Below, piece by piece: positions 36,202 to 44,649 of a stretch of DNA of 64,000 nucleotides. Each line of letters starts with the position of its first letter. Within the stretch, counting starts at the first letter, position 1. Origin of the DNA: CBDCXF01 sp965223755. Lineage in GTDB: Bacteria; Acidobacteriota; Thermoanaerobaculia; Multivoradales; JAHEKO01. Location of the stretch: positions 310,001 through 374,000 of the forward strand of contig CBDCXF010000001.1 in NCBI GenBank assembly GCA_965223755.1. Reading direction: 5' to 3'. A program made the position numbers and the translations under genes. The notes beneath the pieces were generated by a model. It did no database searches. It was not told the DNA's origin and worked only from the letters and a program-made list of their open reading frames with translations.

Positions 36202-37188
36202 TTAGAACCAAAGAAGGATCGAGGCCCAATGGAAACCAGCCCCGAACGCTGTGAGGAGCACAAGATCGCCGGATTGAATGCGGCCTTCTTCGAGCGCTTG
36301 CGCGGCGGCAATGGCGACCGACGCCGACCCGGTGTTACCGAATCGGTCGACGTTGATGAAGACCTTCTGTGAGTCAATGCCGAGCGCTTTGCCGACGGCA
36401 TTGATGATACGCATGTTGGCCTGATGGGGAATCAAAAGGGTCAGGTCGTCGAGATCGACACCGGCTTGGTCGAGGACTCTCTGGGAGACGCCGGCCATGT
36501 GGTGGACGGCTTCTCGAAAGACCTCGCGACCTTTCATGACGAAATCCTTGTGCGCGCCCTCCAGTGCCGACTCGCGAGTGAATGGGCGACGAGTACCGCC
36601 CGCCTGCAGGGTGAGAATGTCGGCTTTGGAACCATCGGTCCCCGTTTCGACGGCGACGATCTCTACCGGGCTCTCTCCGGGGCCGACGACCGCAGCGCCG
36701 GCGCCGTCTCCAAACAGGACGCAGGTGTTGCGATCCTCCCAATTCATCAGCCGGGTGATGAGTTCGACTCCGACTACCAGGACGGTGCGGTTGCCGTCGA
36801 GCGAGCGCGACCGGGCGATGTCCAGACCCTGCACCCACCCGGCGCAGCCACTGCCACCGAGGTCGTAGCAGGGAATGGAACGAAATCCGAGTCGGTGCTG
36901 CAGGTAGGACGCGGTGTCAGGGGTGTAGACCTCGGGGGTGTCGGTCGCGACGATCAGTTCATCGATGGAACTCGGCTCCAAGTCGGCGTGGCTGAGGGCG
37001 GCACGAGCGGCCTCAGCGGCCAAATCGACCGTGGTTTCATCTTCTGCGGCGAATCGCCGCTCGCGGATGCCGGTGCGCTCGATGATCCATTGATCGCTGG
37101 TGTCGACATATTGAGCCCATTCATCATTGGTCATCACCCTTGAGGGCGTGTAGGCTCCGATTCCGAGGATTCCGGTTGTCTTAGTCAA
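36202..37188 (-). CDS. fabH: 3-oxoacyl-ACP synthase III (FabH-type)
   Basis: 328 residues from a TTG at 37188, preceded by GGGGAGG. FabH signatures: catalytic Cys115 in GGSGCAGWVQG, His in LIPHQANMRI, Asn in DRFGNTGSAS, and FGDGAGAAVVG. It condenses an acyl-CoA starter with malonyl-ACP. This is the first gene of the FabH/flavoprotein/oxidase/MFS operon. Because no other fatty acid genes are nearby, it may feed a special acyl or polyketide product rather than bulk lipid synthesis; that is inference. Confidence 0.87.
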   Translation of the reverse strand: MTKTTGILGIGAYTPSRVMTNDEWAQYVDTSDQWIIERTGIRERRFAAEDETTVDLAAEAARAALSHADLEPSSIDELIVATDTPEVYTPDTASYLQHRLGFRSIPCYDLGGSGCAGWVQGLDIARSRSLDGNRTVLVVGVELITRLMNWEDRNTCVLFGDGAGAAVVGPGESPVEIVAVETGTDGSKADILTLQAGGTRRPFTRESALEGAHKDFVMKGREVFREAVHHMAGVSQRVLDQAGVDLDDLTLLIPHQANMRIINAVGKALGIDSQKVFINVDRFGNTGSASVAIAAAQALEEGRIQSGDLVLLTAFGAGFHWASILLWF

Positions 37189-37271
37189 TCGCTCCTCCCC
37201 ACAGGGACAAGGCGGCATGATACCTTGCCGCGCCGACTCCCGGCTTCCCGATACAGCATGGAGATACCTGG

Positions 37272-37994
37272 ATGATTTCGAAGATTGTTGCGACTAGCTC
37301 AACCCTACTCATGGGAATCGCTATCACCGCATCTTGCGCCAACGCGCAAGCAGAACAGGAGGAAACACCGGTGCCGGTTTCAGATGCAGAAAAAGCCGCC
37401 TATTCAGTGGGCTATGGCATTGGCAAGCAGATTCACGACCAAGGTGCCAACCTGCCCGAAGCGCAGCTTCTGGCCGGCCTCAAAGCAGGCTTGGCCGGTG
37501 CCGAACTGCCCTTGTCCAAGGAAGACCTAGCTGCGGCGCAGCAACGCCACCAGCAGCTTGAGATGCAACGGCTCAATAGCGAACGGCAGGAGGAGGCGGT
37601 GAAGCAGCGAGCGGAGGGTGCCGCGTTCTTGGAAGATAACGGCAAGCGCGATGGCGTCGTCACCCTGGCTCCCGGATTGCAATATCAAGTTCTGGTAGCC
37701 GGAGACGGGCCGAAGCCCAACGCGACCGATCGGGTGACGGTGCACTACCGCGGTACTTTGCTGGATGGAACTCAATTCGATAGCTCGTACGACCGCAACC
37801 AGCCCGCCACCTTCCCCCTCAACCAGGTGGTGCGTGGTTGGACCGAGGCACTCAGCCAGATGCCCGTGGGCTCGAAATGGAAGCTGTGGCTCGGCGCCGA
37901 TATGGGATACGGCGACAACCCGCGCCCAGGAGGCGGTATTCCGCCCGGTGCAACGTTGGTTTTCGAGGTTGAGCTCCTCGAAATCGTTAACTAG
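37272..37994 (+). CDS. FKBP-type peptidyl-prolyl isomerase (FkpA/Mip-like)
   Basis: 240 residues. An N-terminal signal peptide (ATSSTLLMGIAITASCANAQA; the Cys before ANA could be lipidated only if the lipobox were better) is followed by a helical dimerisation domain (AAYSVGYGIGKQIHDQ, residues about 40-110) and a C-terminal FKBP domain (VTVHYRGTLLDGTQFDSSYDR, GWTEALSQMPVGSKWKLWL, PPGATLVFEVELLEI). It isomerises prolyl bonds and aids folding of outer-membrane proteins in the periplasm. GGAGATACC lies before the ATG. Its 3' end overlaps the PBP gene. Confidence 0.92.
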   Translation: MISKIVATSSTLLMGIAITASCANAQAEQEETPVPVSDAEKAAYSVGYGIGKQIHDQGANLPEAQLLAGLKAGLAGAELPLSKEDLAAAQQRHQQLEMQRLNSERQEEAVKQRAEGAAFLEDNGKRDGVVTLAPGLQYQVLVAGDGPKPNATDRVTVHYRGTLLDGTQFDSSYDRNQPATFPLNQVVRGWTEALSQMPVGSKWKLWLGADMGYGDNPRPGGGIPPGATLVFEVELLEIVN

Positions 37995-40215
37995 TCGACA
38001 GTTCACCTTCGCCCTCGCCGCTGTGTTGGTCCTGCTTGCCGGGGCCGGCGCAGCCGGTGGTGGCGTGCCCGAATTGGGCCGCAACGACATACGGGTCTAT
38101 TCGGGCGAGATCGCGGTGCGGGCCGGCGTCTCGGTGGCGGCATTCGACTTGGCCGGGCGCCTGCAAGCACGCGGCTATACCCGAGTACGCCAGCGACCGC
38201 AGCACGAAGGCGAGTTTTTCTGGGGTTTCGACGTCTTCTGGATTTACCAGAAGTCCTATGACGATGCGCGCGGAAGCCGTCGCGGCGAGCTTGTCGGCTT
38301 GCGCCTGCGCCGCCCCGACGGCGTCATTGTCGGCTTGACGGATCGCGACTTGGCCGACGGCGAGGTGGCGTTGACTTTGGAGCCCTTGCTTCTTGCCGAG
38401 GACCTGGATGGTCGCCGCGCCACTCGCATTCCAGTTCGATTTGACGATTTGCCTGAACACGTCTGGCGTCCGCTTTTGGCGGCTGAGGATGCTCGTTTCT
38501 TCGACCACCGCGGCATTGACGGGCGCGGTGTTGCGCGAGCACTGCTGGCCAATCTGCGCGCCGGCAAAGTGGCCCAGGGCGGCAGCACCATCACCCAGCA
38601 ATTGATCAAGATGCGCGACTTGACGCCGAATCGCACCTTAGGACGCAAGGTGTCGGAAGCGGTGCGCGCGCTCCGTCTGGAAGCCGAATACGACAAAGAA
38701 GACATTCTCGAGGAGTACCTCAATCACGTCTACCTCGGGCATGTGGATGGAGTGTCGCTCTACGGCTATGGGATCGCCGCCCGAGCTTTCTTCGGAAGAG
38801 ATGCGGAGGATCTCACCTTGGCCCAAGCGACGCTCCTGGCCGCGATCATCCAAGCTCCGAATCGCTATTCACCGGTGCGCAACCCCGGCGGCGTCAGTCA
38901 ACGCTATACCTGGATTCTGGATCGCTTGGTAGAGCTCGACTGGGTCGATGGCAGCATCATCGCCAGGAGTCGGTCTTTGCCGAACGTCAAAGCAACATCG
39001 GTCATTCCCGCTGCGTCGGCGACGTTGTTGCGGGCGCTGCAGCGGGAGGCCGAGCGGGTGGCTCCAGCCCGGAGCGAAAGCGGGCGCGGTTTTGTTGTAC
39101 ATACAACGATTGACCCTTGGCTCCAAGGCCACGCGGAACGGGTGTTGGCAAAGTCACTACGGGAGATTCGGAGTCGCGGCAGTAGTGCTCGCTCGGCGCA
39201 GGCGGCGTTGATCGCGATACGGGCAGGAAGTGGAGAGGTCGTCGCCTACGTCGGAGGTGGTGGAGATGGTGTCGGTCTGGATCGCGTGCGCAAGGCGCAG
39301 CGGCAACCGGGGTCTTCGATCAAGCCGTTTGTCTTGGCCCACGCTTTTGCCGATTGCGGTGATCGAGATCCTCTCTATCCGTCGCGACGGGTTTCCAACG
39401 AATCTTGGAGCTTAGATCTTCCGTCAGGGCGTTGGCAGCCACAGAACCCAGATCGATCGCAGGGCGGAACCGTAACCCTGCGTGAGGCGACAGTGCGTTC
39501 GTTGAACCTCCCTTTTGCGCGCGTCGGTGCCTGGTGTGGCTGGGAACAGACCGCCTCGACGTTACGAAGGGCCGGTCTCAAGATTCCCACCGAAGTACCT
39601 CCCGCCTTTGTCCTTGGCGCGGTGGAGGTGAGTCCATGGGACTTGGCCAGCGCATACACCGCGATTTTGGGAGACGGACGACGGAGCGAGCCGCGCATGT
39701 GGACGCGCATCCGCCGCCCGAGCGGTACGTTGGTCGCCTCAGCGCGGCCGCAACATGACCGCGTCGTCCCGGAGCAGGTGGCGTTCTTGATTCGCGACAT
39801 CCTGCGCCAAGCTGTCGCCGAGGGCAGCGCGCGAGCGGCGAGGATTGAGGGAGTACCAGTCCTGGCCAAGACCGGAACTTCGTCGCGAGAGCGCGATGCA
39901 TGGACGGTCGGCGGCGTCGGCGATTTGGTGGTTGCAGTCTGGGTGGGCCGCGACGACGGCCAGCCACTCGCGCTCAGTGGGGGGCAGGCCGCCGCCCCTC
40001 TGTTCCGACGCTTTGTGGAGCGGGCCGTCGATAGCGAGGCGTCGCTGGTCGATCGCCCGCCTTCGGGCGTCGAGAGACAGCATTATGACGCAAAGACTGG
40101 ACTGATCGTCGCGGCGCGTCATCGCCGCGCTCGGCAGGATTGGTTCGCAACACGCGACCTTCCGCCGCGCAAGCGATGGTGGCGCAACAACGAACCCGTT
40201 CCAGCGATCCAGTAA
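37969..40215 (+). CDS. Class A penicillin-binding protein, PBP1B-like (UB2H, GT51, transpeptidase)
   Basis: About 748 residues from the TTG at 37969, the only start that keeps the N-terminal membrane helix (FALAAVLVLLAGAGAAGG). After a UB2H-like domain (residues about 40-130), the GT51 domain has EDARFFDHRGID and QGGSTITQQLIKMRDL (about residue 170-210); the transpeptidase domain has GSSIKPF (Ser near 446), SLN and KTGTS (near 633). Lipid II polymerisation and peptide cross-linking in the periplasm. It overlaps the FKBP gene by 26 bases in another frame. The start is uncertain: no Shine-Dalgarno, and a GTG at 38023 would cut the membrane helix. Confidence 0.85.
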   Translation: MSSSKSLTSRQFTFALAAVLVLLAGAGAAGGGVPELGRNDIRVYSGEIAVRAGVSVAAFDLAGRLQARGYTRVRQRPQHEGEFFWGFDVFWIYQKSYDDARGSRRGELVGLRLRRPDGVIVGLTDRDLADGEVALTLEPLLLAEDLDGRRATRIPVRFDDLPEHVWRPLLAAEDARFFDHRGIDGRGVARALLANLRAGKVAQGGSTITQQLIKMRDLTPNRTLGRKVSEAVRALRLEAEYDKEDILEEYLNHVYLGHVDGVSLYGYGIAARAFFGRDAEDLTLAQATLLAAIIQAPNRYSPVRNPGGVSQRYTWILDRLVELDWVDGSIIARSRSLPNVKATSVIPAASATLLRALQREAERVAPARSESGRGFVVHTTIDPWLQGHAERVLAKSLREIRSRGSSARSAQAALIAIRAGSGEVVAYVGGGGDGVGLDRVRKAQRQPGSSIKPFVLAHAFADCGDRDPLYPSRRVSNESWSLDLPSGRWQPQNPDRSQGGTVTLREATVRSLNLPFARVGAWCGWEQTASTLRRAGLKIPTEVPPAFVLGAVEVSPWDLASAYTAILGDGRRSEPRMWTRIRRPSGTLVASARPQHDRVVPEQVAFLIRDILRQAVAEGSARAARIEGVPVLAKTGTSSRERDAWTVGGVGDLVVAVWVGRDDGQPLALSGGQAAAPLFRRFVERAVDSEASLVDRPPSGVERQHYDAKTGLIVAARHRRARQDWFATRDLPPRKRWWRNNEPVPAIQ

Positions 40216-40700
40216 GCTCGATTGCAGATTTTTTTGACTAATGAAAAAATTTATTTTGAGGATGAGATATTCCATCCCAAAGAATAGAAGATATGTGCGA
40301 CCGAATTCGCTTGAGCGGCAGGCTAGTGGCTGCAGTCACTTTGATAGCAAACCTTTGTTCGTCGCCAGCCGTGCTGGCTGACGAAGGCTTGATTACCGAC
40401 CGGCCTGATTTCACTGAGAGTACGTCGTCAGTGGATCCTGGGATTTGGCAGGTCGAAACCGGCTTCACATGGGCGGATGCTGGCGAAGACGATTTTCTCA
40501 ATTTGCCGGAGGCGTTGATGCGCCGAGGTCTTTCCGAGCGCTGGGAACTCCGCATCGGGCTTCCTGAGTTCGTGGATGGACCTGGCGAGTCGGGTGTCAG
40601 TGATGCTTCGATTGGCGTTAAGTACGAAGCCGGATCGGTCGGCCAAGGCGAGCTCGCTCTGATCGCCGAGCTTTCCGTACCGATTGGCGACGATGAGTTC

Positions 40701-40731
40701 ACTAGTTGTGCATTCTCAGCACGTTGTTCAG
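40701..40731 (+). repeat. Left IS target duplication (ACTAGT) plus left inverted repeat
   Basis: ACTAGT at 40701-40706 is the target copy; 40707-40731 is the inverted repeat beginning TGTG. The transposase stop codon (TAG on the minus strand) lies at 40702-40704, inside the target copy. Confidence 0.92.
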
Positions 40732-41649
40732 GTGAGTGATCCTACTGATTGGCGGCAATCCATCAAGACTCATGTGCTGACGGTGGAAATTGTAGAAGTG
40801 GAGGTATAGCTTGAGTCGCACGCTACGCTGTCGGGAGTCTTGGTGGACCCATCGGTAGGCCCATTCCCGCATCAGGGTCTGGATAAAGCGCTCGGCCTTG
40901 CCATTGGTGCGGGGTCGGTATGGGCGTGTTCTGATGATGCCCAGGCCGAGATCTTTGCAGGTAGCGACAAAGCGCTTGGCAATGTAGCAAGGGCCGTTGT
41001 CGGTCATCACCGCCCGGACCTGGATCCCTTTGCTGGCAAACCAGGCCACAGCACGACGTAAGAACGCGATGGCTGAGCCCTGCCGTTCATCCGGTAACAC
41101 TTCGACATAGGCCAGGCGTGAGCGGTCATCCACACAGACGTGAACAAACTCCCATCCGGCCCCAGGAGTGCAGTCGCGCCGGTTGCCAGTGACCCGGTGG
41201 CCGACCTTGCGGATTGCCGCCAGCTTCTTGATATCCAGATGGATCAGCTCGCCCGGAAACTGCTTCTCATAGCGGCGCACCGGCTCAGGAGCCTCAAGCG
41301 AAGCCAACCGGCCCAGCCCTGCACGCTTAAGGATCCTCCCTACCGTCGAGCGCGGTAAGCCCAGACGAGCGGCGATCTCACTGCCGGTCAAGCGCTGACA
41401 ACGCAGCTCAATGAGCTTGTGCACGATCGCCTCTGGGGTCCTGGTCGGTATCCGGTGAGGCCGAGACGAGCGGTCCTTGAGCCCAGGCGTACCCTCGGCT
41501 CGAAAGCGGGCCAACCAGCGATAGGCTGATCGCTCGCTGAGGCCCTGGGCCTCAGCGGCCTCTCGCACCGTCCATCCCTCCTCAAGGACTCGACGCACTA
41601 GCAGGGCTCGACTTCGTGGGCAGCTTCGTGCATTCTCATGAATGTCCAT
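40702..41649 (-). CDS. IS481-family transposase
   Basis: 315 residues. N-terminal helix-turn-helix regions (VREAAEAQGLSERSAYRWLAR; TGSEIAARLGLPRSTVGRIL) are followed by an RNase H-like integrase core with the DDE triad: Asp in LIHLDIKKL, Asp in VMTDNGPCY, Glu in GKAERFIQTLM. AGGAGAA lies 7 bases before the ATG. The element itself ends at 40707, one base into the last sense codon; the final AAC codon is completed and the TAG stop is supplied by the flanking ACTAGT duplication. The gene is intact, so the element may still be mobile. Confidence 0.95.
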   Translation of the reverse strand: MDIHENARSCPRSRALLVRRVLEEGWTVREAAEAQGLSERSAYRWLARFRAEGTPGLKDRSSRPHRIPTRTPEAIVHKLIELRCQRLTGSEIAARLGLPRSTVGRILKRAGLGRLASLEAPEPVRRYEKQFPGELIHLDIKKLAAIRKVGHRVTGNRRDCTPGAGWEFVHVCVDDRSRLAYVEVLPDERQGSAIAFLRRAVAWFASKGIQVRAVMTDNGPCYIAKRFVATCKDLGLGIIRTRPYRPRTNGKAERFIQTLMREWAYRWVHQDSRQRSVRLKLYLHFYNFHRQHMSLDGLPPISRITHLNNVLRMHN

Positions 41650-41752
41650 CCGGGTTCTCCTTTGGGTGCTGATCGGTTACTTCCCAATCAGCTTCTCCGA
41701 AGAAACTCGGATGGACAACTCCTTTTACTGAACAACGTGGTGAGACAACACA
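40707..41752 (-). mobile_element. IS481-family insertion sequence, apparently intact
   Basis: 1046 bp. The left end (TGTGCATTCTCAGCACGTTGTTCAG) and the inverse of the right end (TGTGTTGTCTCACCACGTTGTTCAG) match at 21 of 25 positions. The element is flanked by ACTAGT on both sides, a perfect 6-bp target duplication of the NCTAGN form known for IS481/IS1002 of Bordetella. It carries one full transposase gene on the minus strand. Both ends and the gene look undamaged. Confidence 0.95.
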
Positions 41753-41758
41753 ACTAGT
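41728..41758 (+). repeat. Right IS inverted repeat plus target duplication (ACTAGT)
   Basis: 41728-41752 is the right inverted repeat ending ACA; 41753-41758 is the second ACTAGT copy, directly followed by the continuation of the interrupted gene (GACGAAATCGAC). Confidence 0.92.
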
Positions 41759-42103
41759 GACGAAATCGACCCGACCCTGATTCTGGTTTACGGTCAAGAC
41801 CTCAATTCCAACTGGTCGCTGGGATCGCAGGTCGGCATCTCGAACGTGTCCGTGGGCGACGACAACGAGATTCTGGTCGCGCCGACTTTGGTGTTCGGAC
41901 GGTCGTTGCGAAACAATTGGGGAGCCTTCTTCGAATTGGCCGCGGAAATCCCTGAAGAGGGGTCGAGTGCGGTGCTGTTTCATACCGGCTTGACCAAGGC
42001 CCCCAACCCTCGCCGCCAGTGGGATGTGCACGTCGCCGTGGGTCTCAGCCACGCAGCACCGGACCTGCAAGTCGGCGCCGGCTACAGCTTCAGTTTCTAG
42101 CGA

Positions 42104-42925
42104 TCATCTTTGACGGCGGTCGAAATCGGCGAGCGTGTCCTCGTCTTGTGGACGACCATGGTGAGCTGCCCACTCCATGAACGAGCGCAGGAAGGGCCGA
42201 GCTTGCCGAACTTCGCGACTGAGGAGTTGGGCGACGATCGGTGAATGCGCCGCGAACCCACTTTCCTCGTAGAAGTCGAGCGTGGCTTCGATGTCGTATT
42301 CGATCACCCGGCGCTTCAGCGCCACCTTGCTGCCGGTGACCTCGAAAATAGAGTAGTGAGCGCGAGGATCGCGGTTGAAGGGCAGCCCGACCGCACCGAT
42401 GTTGACAATGCGGCCGAAAACCGAGGCGTGTTCAAGGGGACGGTGAGTGTGGGCGCAAACCAGGACTTGAGCGTCGACCGCACGGGCGTAGGCGTCGAGC
42501 GCCTCTTCCGGCACCCAAGGCCCGATTCCTTCGGTGGTCCGGTTGGGACTGCCATGAACGACGATGATCTCCTCGGCGCCGACCCGCGGTCGCAGTGCAA
42601 ACGGCAGGGGCCGCAAGTAGTCCACGATCTCGTCGTCGAGTTCGTTCGCCATCCACTCGAACGCGTGGCTGACCGGTGTTCCGCGGAGTGCGGGTGGGCG
42701 TGCGCCGTCTCGATAGAGGAGCAGGAGTTCTTCGTGATTGCCCCGCAACGTTGGCCAACCCAGGTCCTTGATGCGGTGGGCGACTTCATTGCCACCGGGA
42801 CCTCGGCCGACGATATCCCCGGCGACTAAAACTTCGTCCGGAGCTTCCGTGCGAAGGTCCTCAAGCACGGCTTCGAGCGCCGGCATGTTGCCGTGAATAT
42901 CTGAAATCACTGCGACCCGACTCAC
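42104..42925 (-). CDS. Metallophosphoesterase (YfcE/calcineurin-like)
   Basis: 273 residues. All metal-binding blocks are visible: DIHGN (residues 9-13), VAGDIVGRGP, LRGNHEE, VVHGSPN, and CAHTHRPLEH. GTG start with GAGGAG 9 bases upstream. Such enzymes hydrolyse phosphodiesters or nucleotides in the cytosol; the substrate cannot be told. It ends four bases from the interrupted outer-membrane gene on the other strand, and a nitroreductase gene lies 28 bases upstream on the same strand, so they may be co-transcribed. Confidence 0.9.
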   Translation of the reverse strand: MSRVAVISDIHGNMPALEAVLEDLRTEAPDEVLVAGDIVGRGPGGNEVAHRIKDLGWPTLRGNHEELLLLYRDGARPPALRGTPVSHAFEWMANELDDEIVDYLRPLPFALRPRVGAEEIIVVHGSPNRTTEGIGPWVPEEALDAYARAVDAQVLVCAHTHRPLEHASVFGRIVNIGAVGLPFNRDPRAHYSIFEVTGSKVALKRRVIEYDIEATLDFYEESGFAAHSPIVAQLLSREVRQARPFLRSFMEWAAHHGRPQDEDTLADFDRRQR

Positions 42926-42953
42926 CGGCGTACGCTCCTCACCGAGTTCGGCG

Positions 42954-43619
42954 TTAGCGCCACTCGCAGACTTCGGACAGCTCTTTGCGAACGATCTTGG
43001 GGACGCGAGCGTCTCTGGCCGGCTTTCCGGTGACGACGATCAAAAACGGCTTCTCGTTCTCGGGGCGACCCAGCACATCGCGCAAAAAGGCCATTGGACT
43101 GGGGGTGTGGGTCAGGGTGGCCAGGCCAGCGCGGTGCAGGGCGGCGAGCAGGAATCCAGTGGCGATGCCCACCGACTCTTTGACGTAGTAGTGGCGCACT
43201 TTTTTTCCTTTACGGACGCCATGGATCTGCGCAAAGACGACGATGAGGTACGGCGCTTCTTCGATGAAAGGCTTGCGCGCGTCGGTGCCCAGAGGTTCGA
43301 GTGCCTGCAACCATTCCTTCCCCGCCCGCTCGTCGTAGAACTCGGCTTCGGTATTCTCAACCGCCACTCGGAGTTTCTTTTTGAGTTCGGGTTCACTCAC
43401 CACGACGAAGGTCCAAGGCTGCTGGTTGGCCCCACTTGGAGCGCTAGCGGCTGCGCGAATGCACTCTTCGATGACGGCGCGTCCGACTGGTTTGGACGAA
43501 AAGTGGCGAATCGTGCGGCGGCTGGCAATGTGGGTGCGGAACTCCTCGGCTCGCTCCAGTTGCTCATCCGGACTGAGATCGGGACCCGAATCGTAGACTT
43601 CGCTTTCGTATTGCGCCAT
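42954..43619 (-). CDS. Nitroreductase family protein (iodotyrosine deiodinase-like)
   Basis: 221 residues. FMN-binding signatures: SRRTIRHFSSKPV, AAASAPSGANQQPWTFVVVS, and the C-terminal HTPSPMAFLRDVLGRPENE. It reduces nitro or similar groups with NAD(P)H through FMN. The insertion around residues 85-115 (EFYDERAGKEWLQALEPLG) resembles the lid of deiodinase-like members. There is no Shine-Dalgarno; TAGGAT lies seven bases before the ATG, so the transcript could be leaderless. Confidence 0.88.
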   Translation of the reverse strand: MAQYESEVYDSGPDLSPDEQLERAEEFRTHIASRRTIRHFSSKPVGRAVIEECIRAAASAPSGANQQPWTFVVVSEPELKKKLRVAVENTEAEFYDERAGKEWLQALEPLGTDARKPFIEEAPYLIVVFAQIHGVRKGKKVRHYYVKESVGIATGFLLAALHRAGLATLTHTPSPMAFLRDVLGRPENEKPFLIVVTGKPARDARVPKIVRKELSEVCEWR

Positions 43620-43769
43620 GGGCGAAATCCTATCTTGCTGGTCGGTTGGACCAGTGCTGCGGCTGTCGGCTGTCCTCTACAGTGGACGCGGTGAGTCGGG
43701 GCTCTCGGTTGTGCTCGATCGTCAGATGTCATATCCAAGCTCCCAAGCGCCTCGTCCGTTGCTGAGAAC

Positions 43770-43784
43770 TGGCACGGCGCTTGC
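43770..43784 (+). promoter_or_regulatory. Sigma-54 (RpoN) promoter
   Basis: TGGCACGGCGCTTGC matches the -24/-12 consensus (TGGCAC-N5-TTGC) with GG and GC exactly ten bases apart. Transcription would start near 43796, leaving a leader of about 49 bases before the beta-barrel gene at 43845. An enhancer-binding activator would be needed; no obvious inverted-repeat site was identified in the 150 bases upstream. Confidence 0.8.
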
Positions 43785-43844
43785 GCATTAGAACGATGGA
43801 ACGAGGGCGTAGAGCCTGAGAGGATGTTCCCGAAGGGAGAACCG

Positions 43845-44549
43845 ATGAAGACGAAAACTCTGATCTTTGTATTTGCTGTTGCGTTGCTAGTCGTTCCGTC
43901 GGCGTTTGCCGGGGGGATCGGCCACTACGCCGGAGAGAACGTCATCCGGGTCCACGGCGGCTCTTTCGAACCGGAGGGCGAGTCGCGATACTGGCAAGAC
44001 AAAGAGGTCGACTTCTTCGGAACCGCTGAAGATTTCGATGACTTCCGCCTGTCAGTGGACTGGGTTCACTATGTCTCCGCCCGCGTCGGCGTGATAGGGA
44101 GTTTCTCTGGTTACGAAGGTGAACTGCCGCAGAATTACCGTGACTTCGTGATTGCTGGCGGCGGTGAGATCTTCCATGACACCACCCTTGACATCGGGAC
44201 GTTCGAGTTGGGCATCATCGTTCACCTGCTGTCAGGTGACGCTATCGTTCTGCCCTACCTCGGCGCCGGCATCGGCATTCACAGTTGGGAGCTGACCGAA
44301 GACGGTGATTTTCTGGACTTTGGGTTCGATCCACCAGCTCTATTCAACGATGTTTTCTTCGATGACGGCGACGCTTTCGGAACCTTCTTTCTCGCTGGCG
44401 TGGAAGTGCCGCTCGGGAGCAGTTGGTCGGTGTTTGCCGAAGGCCGGTGGGTCGACGCCGACGACGAACTCAGCGGCGATTTCGCCGGACTCGGGACTCT
44501 CGACCTCTCCGGGAAGTCGATTGGAGGCGGGGTTTCCGTGTCCTTCTGA
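43845..44549 (+). CDS. Outer-membrane beta-barrel protein (OmpW/OmpA-like, 8-stranded type)
   Basis: 234 residues from the ATG at 43845 (GGGAGA upstream; the upstream in-frame ATG at 43824 is less likely). Signal peptide LIFVFAVALLVVPSAFAGG. The mature part alternates short amphipathic strands and acidic turns (DEDFDDFRLSVDWVHYVSARVG-like), contains AYLGAGIGIHSWEL-type glycine-rich strands, and ends VSVSF, a typical barrel signal with terminal Phe. Small outer-membrane porin-like protein; ligand unknown. Transcription is probably RpoN-dependent from 43770, and a strong terminator follows at 44572. Confidence 0.78.
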   Translation: MKTKTLIFVFAVALLVVPSAFAGGIGHYAGENVIRVHGGSFEPEGESRYWQDKEVDFFGTAEDFDDFRLSVDWVHYVSARVGVIGSFSGYEGELPQNYRDFVIAGGGEIFHDTTLDIGTFELGIIVHLLSGDAIVLPYLGAGIGIHSWELTEDGDFLDFGFDPPALFNDVFFDDGDAFGTFFLAGVEVPLGSSWSVFAEGRWVDADDELSGDFAGLGTLDLSGKSIGGGVSVSF

Positions 44550-44571
44550 GTTTTCGAAACCGAGCTACTTG

Positions 44572-44602
44572 AAAAGGCGCCTCGGGTTCGAGGCGCCTTT
44601 TT
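44572..44602 (+). terminator. Intrinsic terminator after beta-barrel gene
   Basis: A perfect 13-bp stem, AAAAGGCGCCTCG / CGAGGCGCCTTTT, with a GGTT loop, followed by T-rich sequence. Confidence 0.9.
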
Positions 44603-44649
44603 CATGCAGACTGTTTTTAGCAATCCGTCGCCCTGGGGATTCCGTAGCT

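Larger units (their letters stand above)
40293..42100 (+). pseudogene. Outer-membrane transporter-like protein (MetA-pathway type), split by IS481-family element
   Basis: The left part (40293-40706) has a signal peptide and typical LITDRPDFTESTSSV, PEALMRRGLSERWELRIGLP text. The right part (41759-42100) continues with DEIDPTLILVYGQ and ends in an aromatic-terminated barrel strand (GAGYSFSF). Removing bases 40707-41758 (element plus one ACTAGT copy) joins them in frame into one open reading frame of 251 codons, with both halves free of stops. With the element in place, translation from the left stops at 40739 after ten IS-encoded codons. A Phenol_MetA_deg-type beta-barrel is the best call. The AT-rich stretch just upstream (40228-40260) may hold its promoter. 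Confidence 0.85.

Noticed and set aside
40228..40260. Foreign AT-rich island or origin-like region
   Set aside because: Only about 30 bases; more likely the promoter region of the interrupted gene; no DnaA boxes seen.
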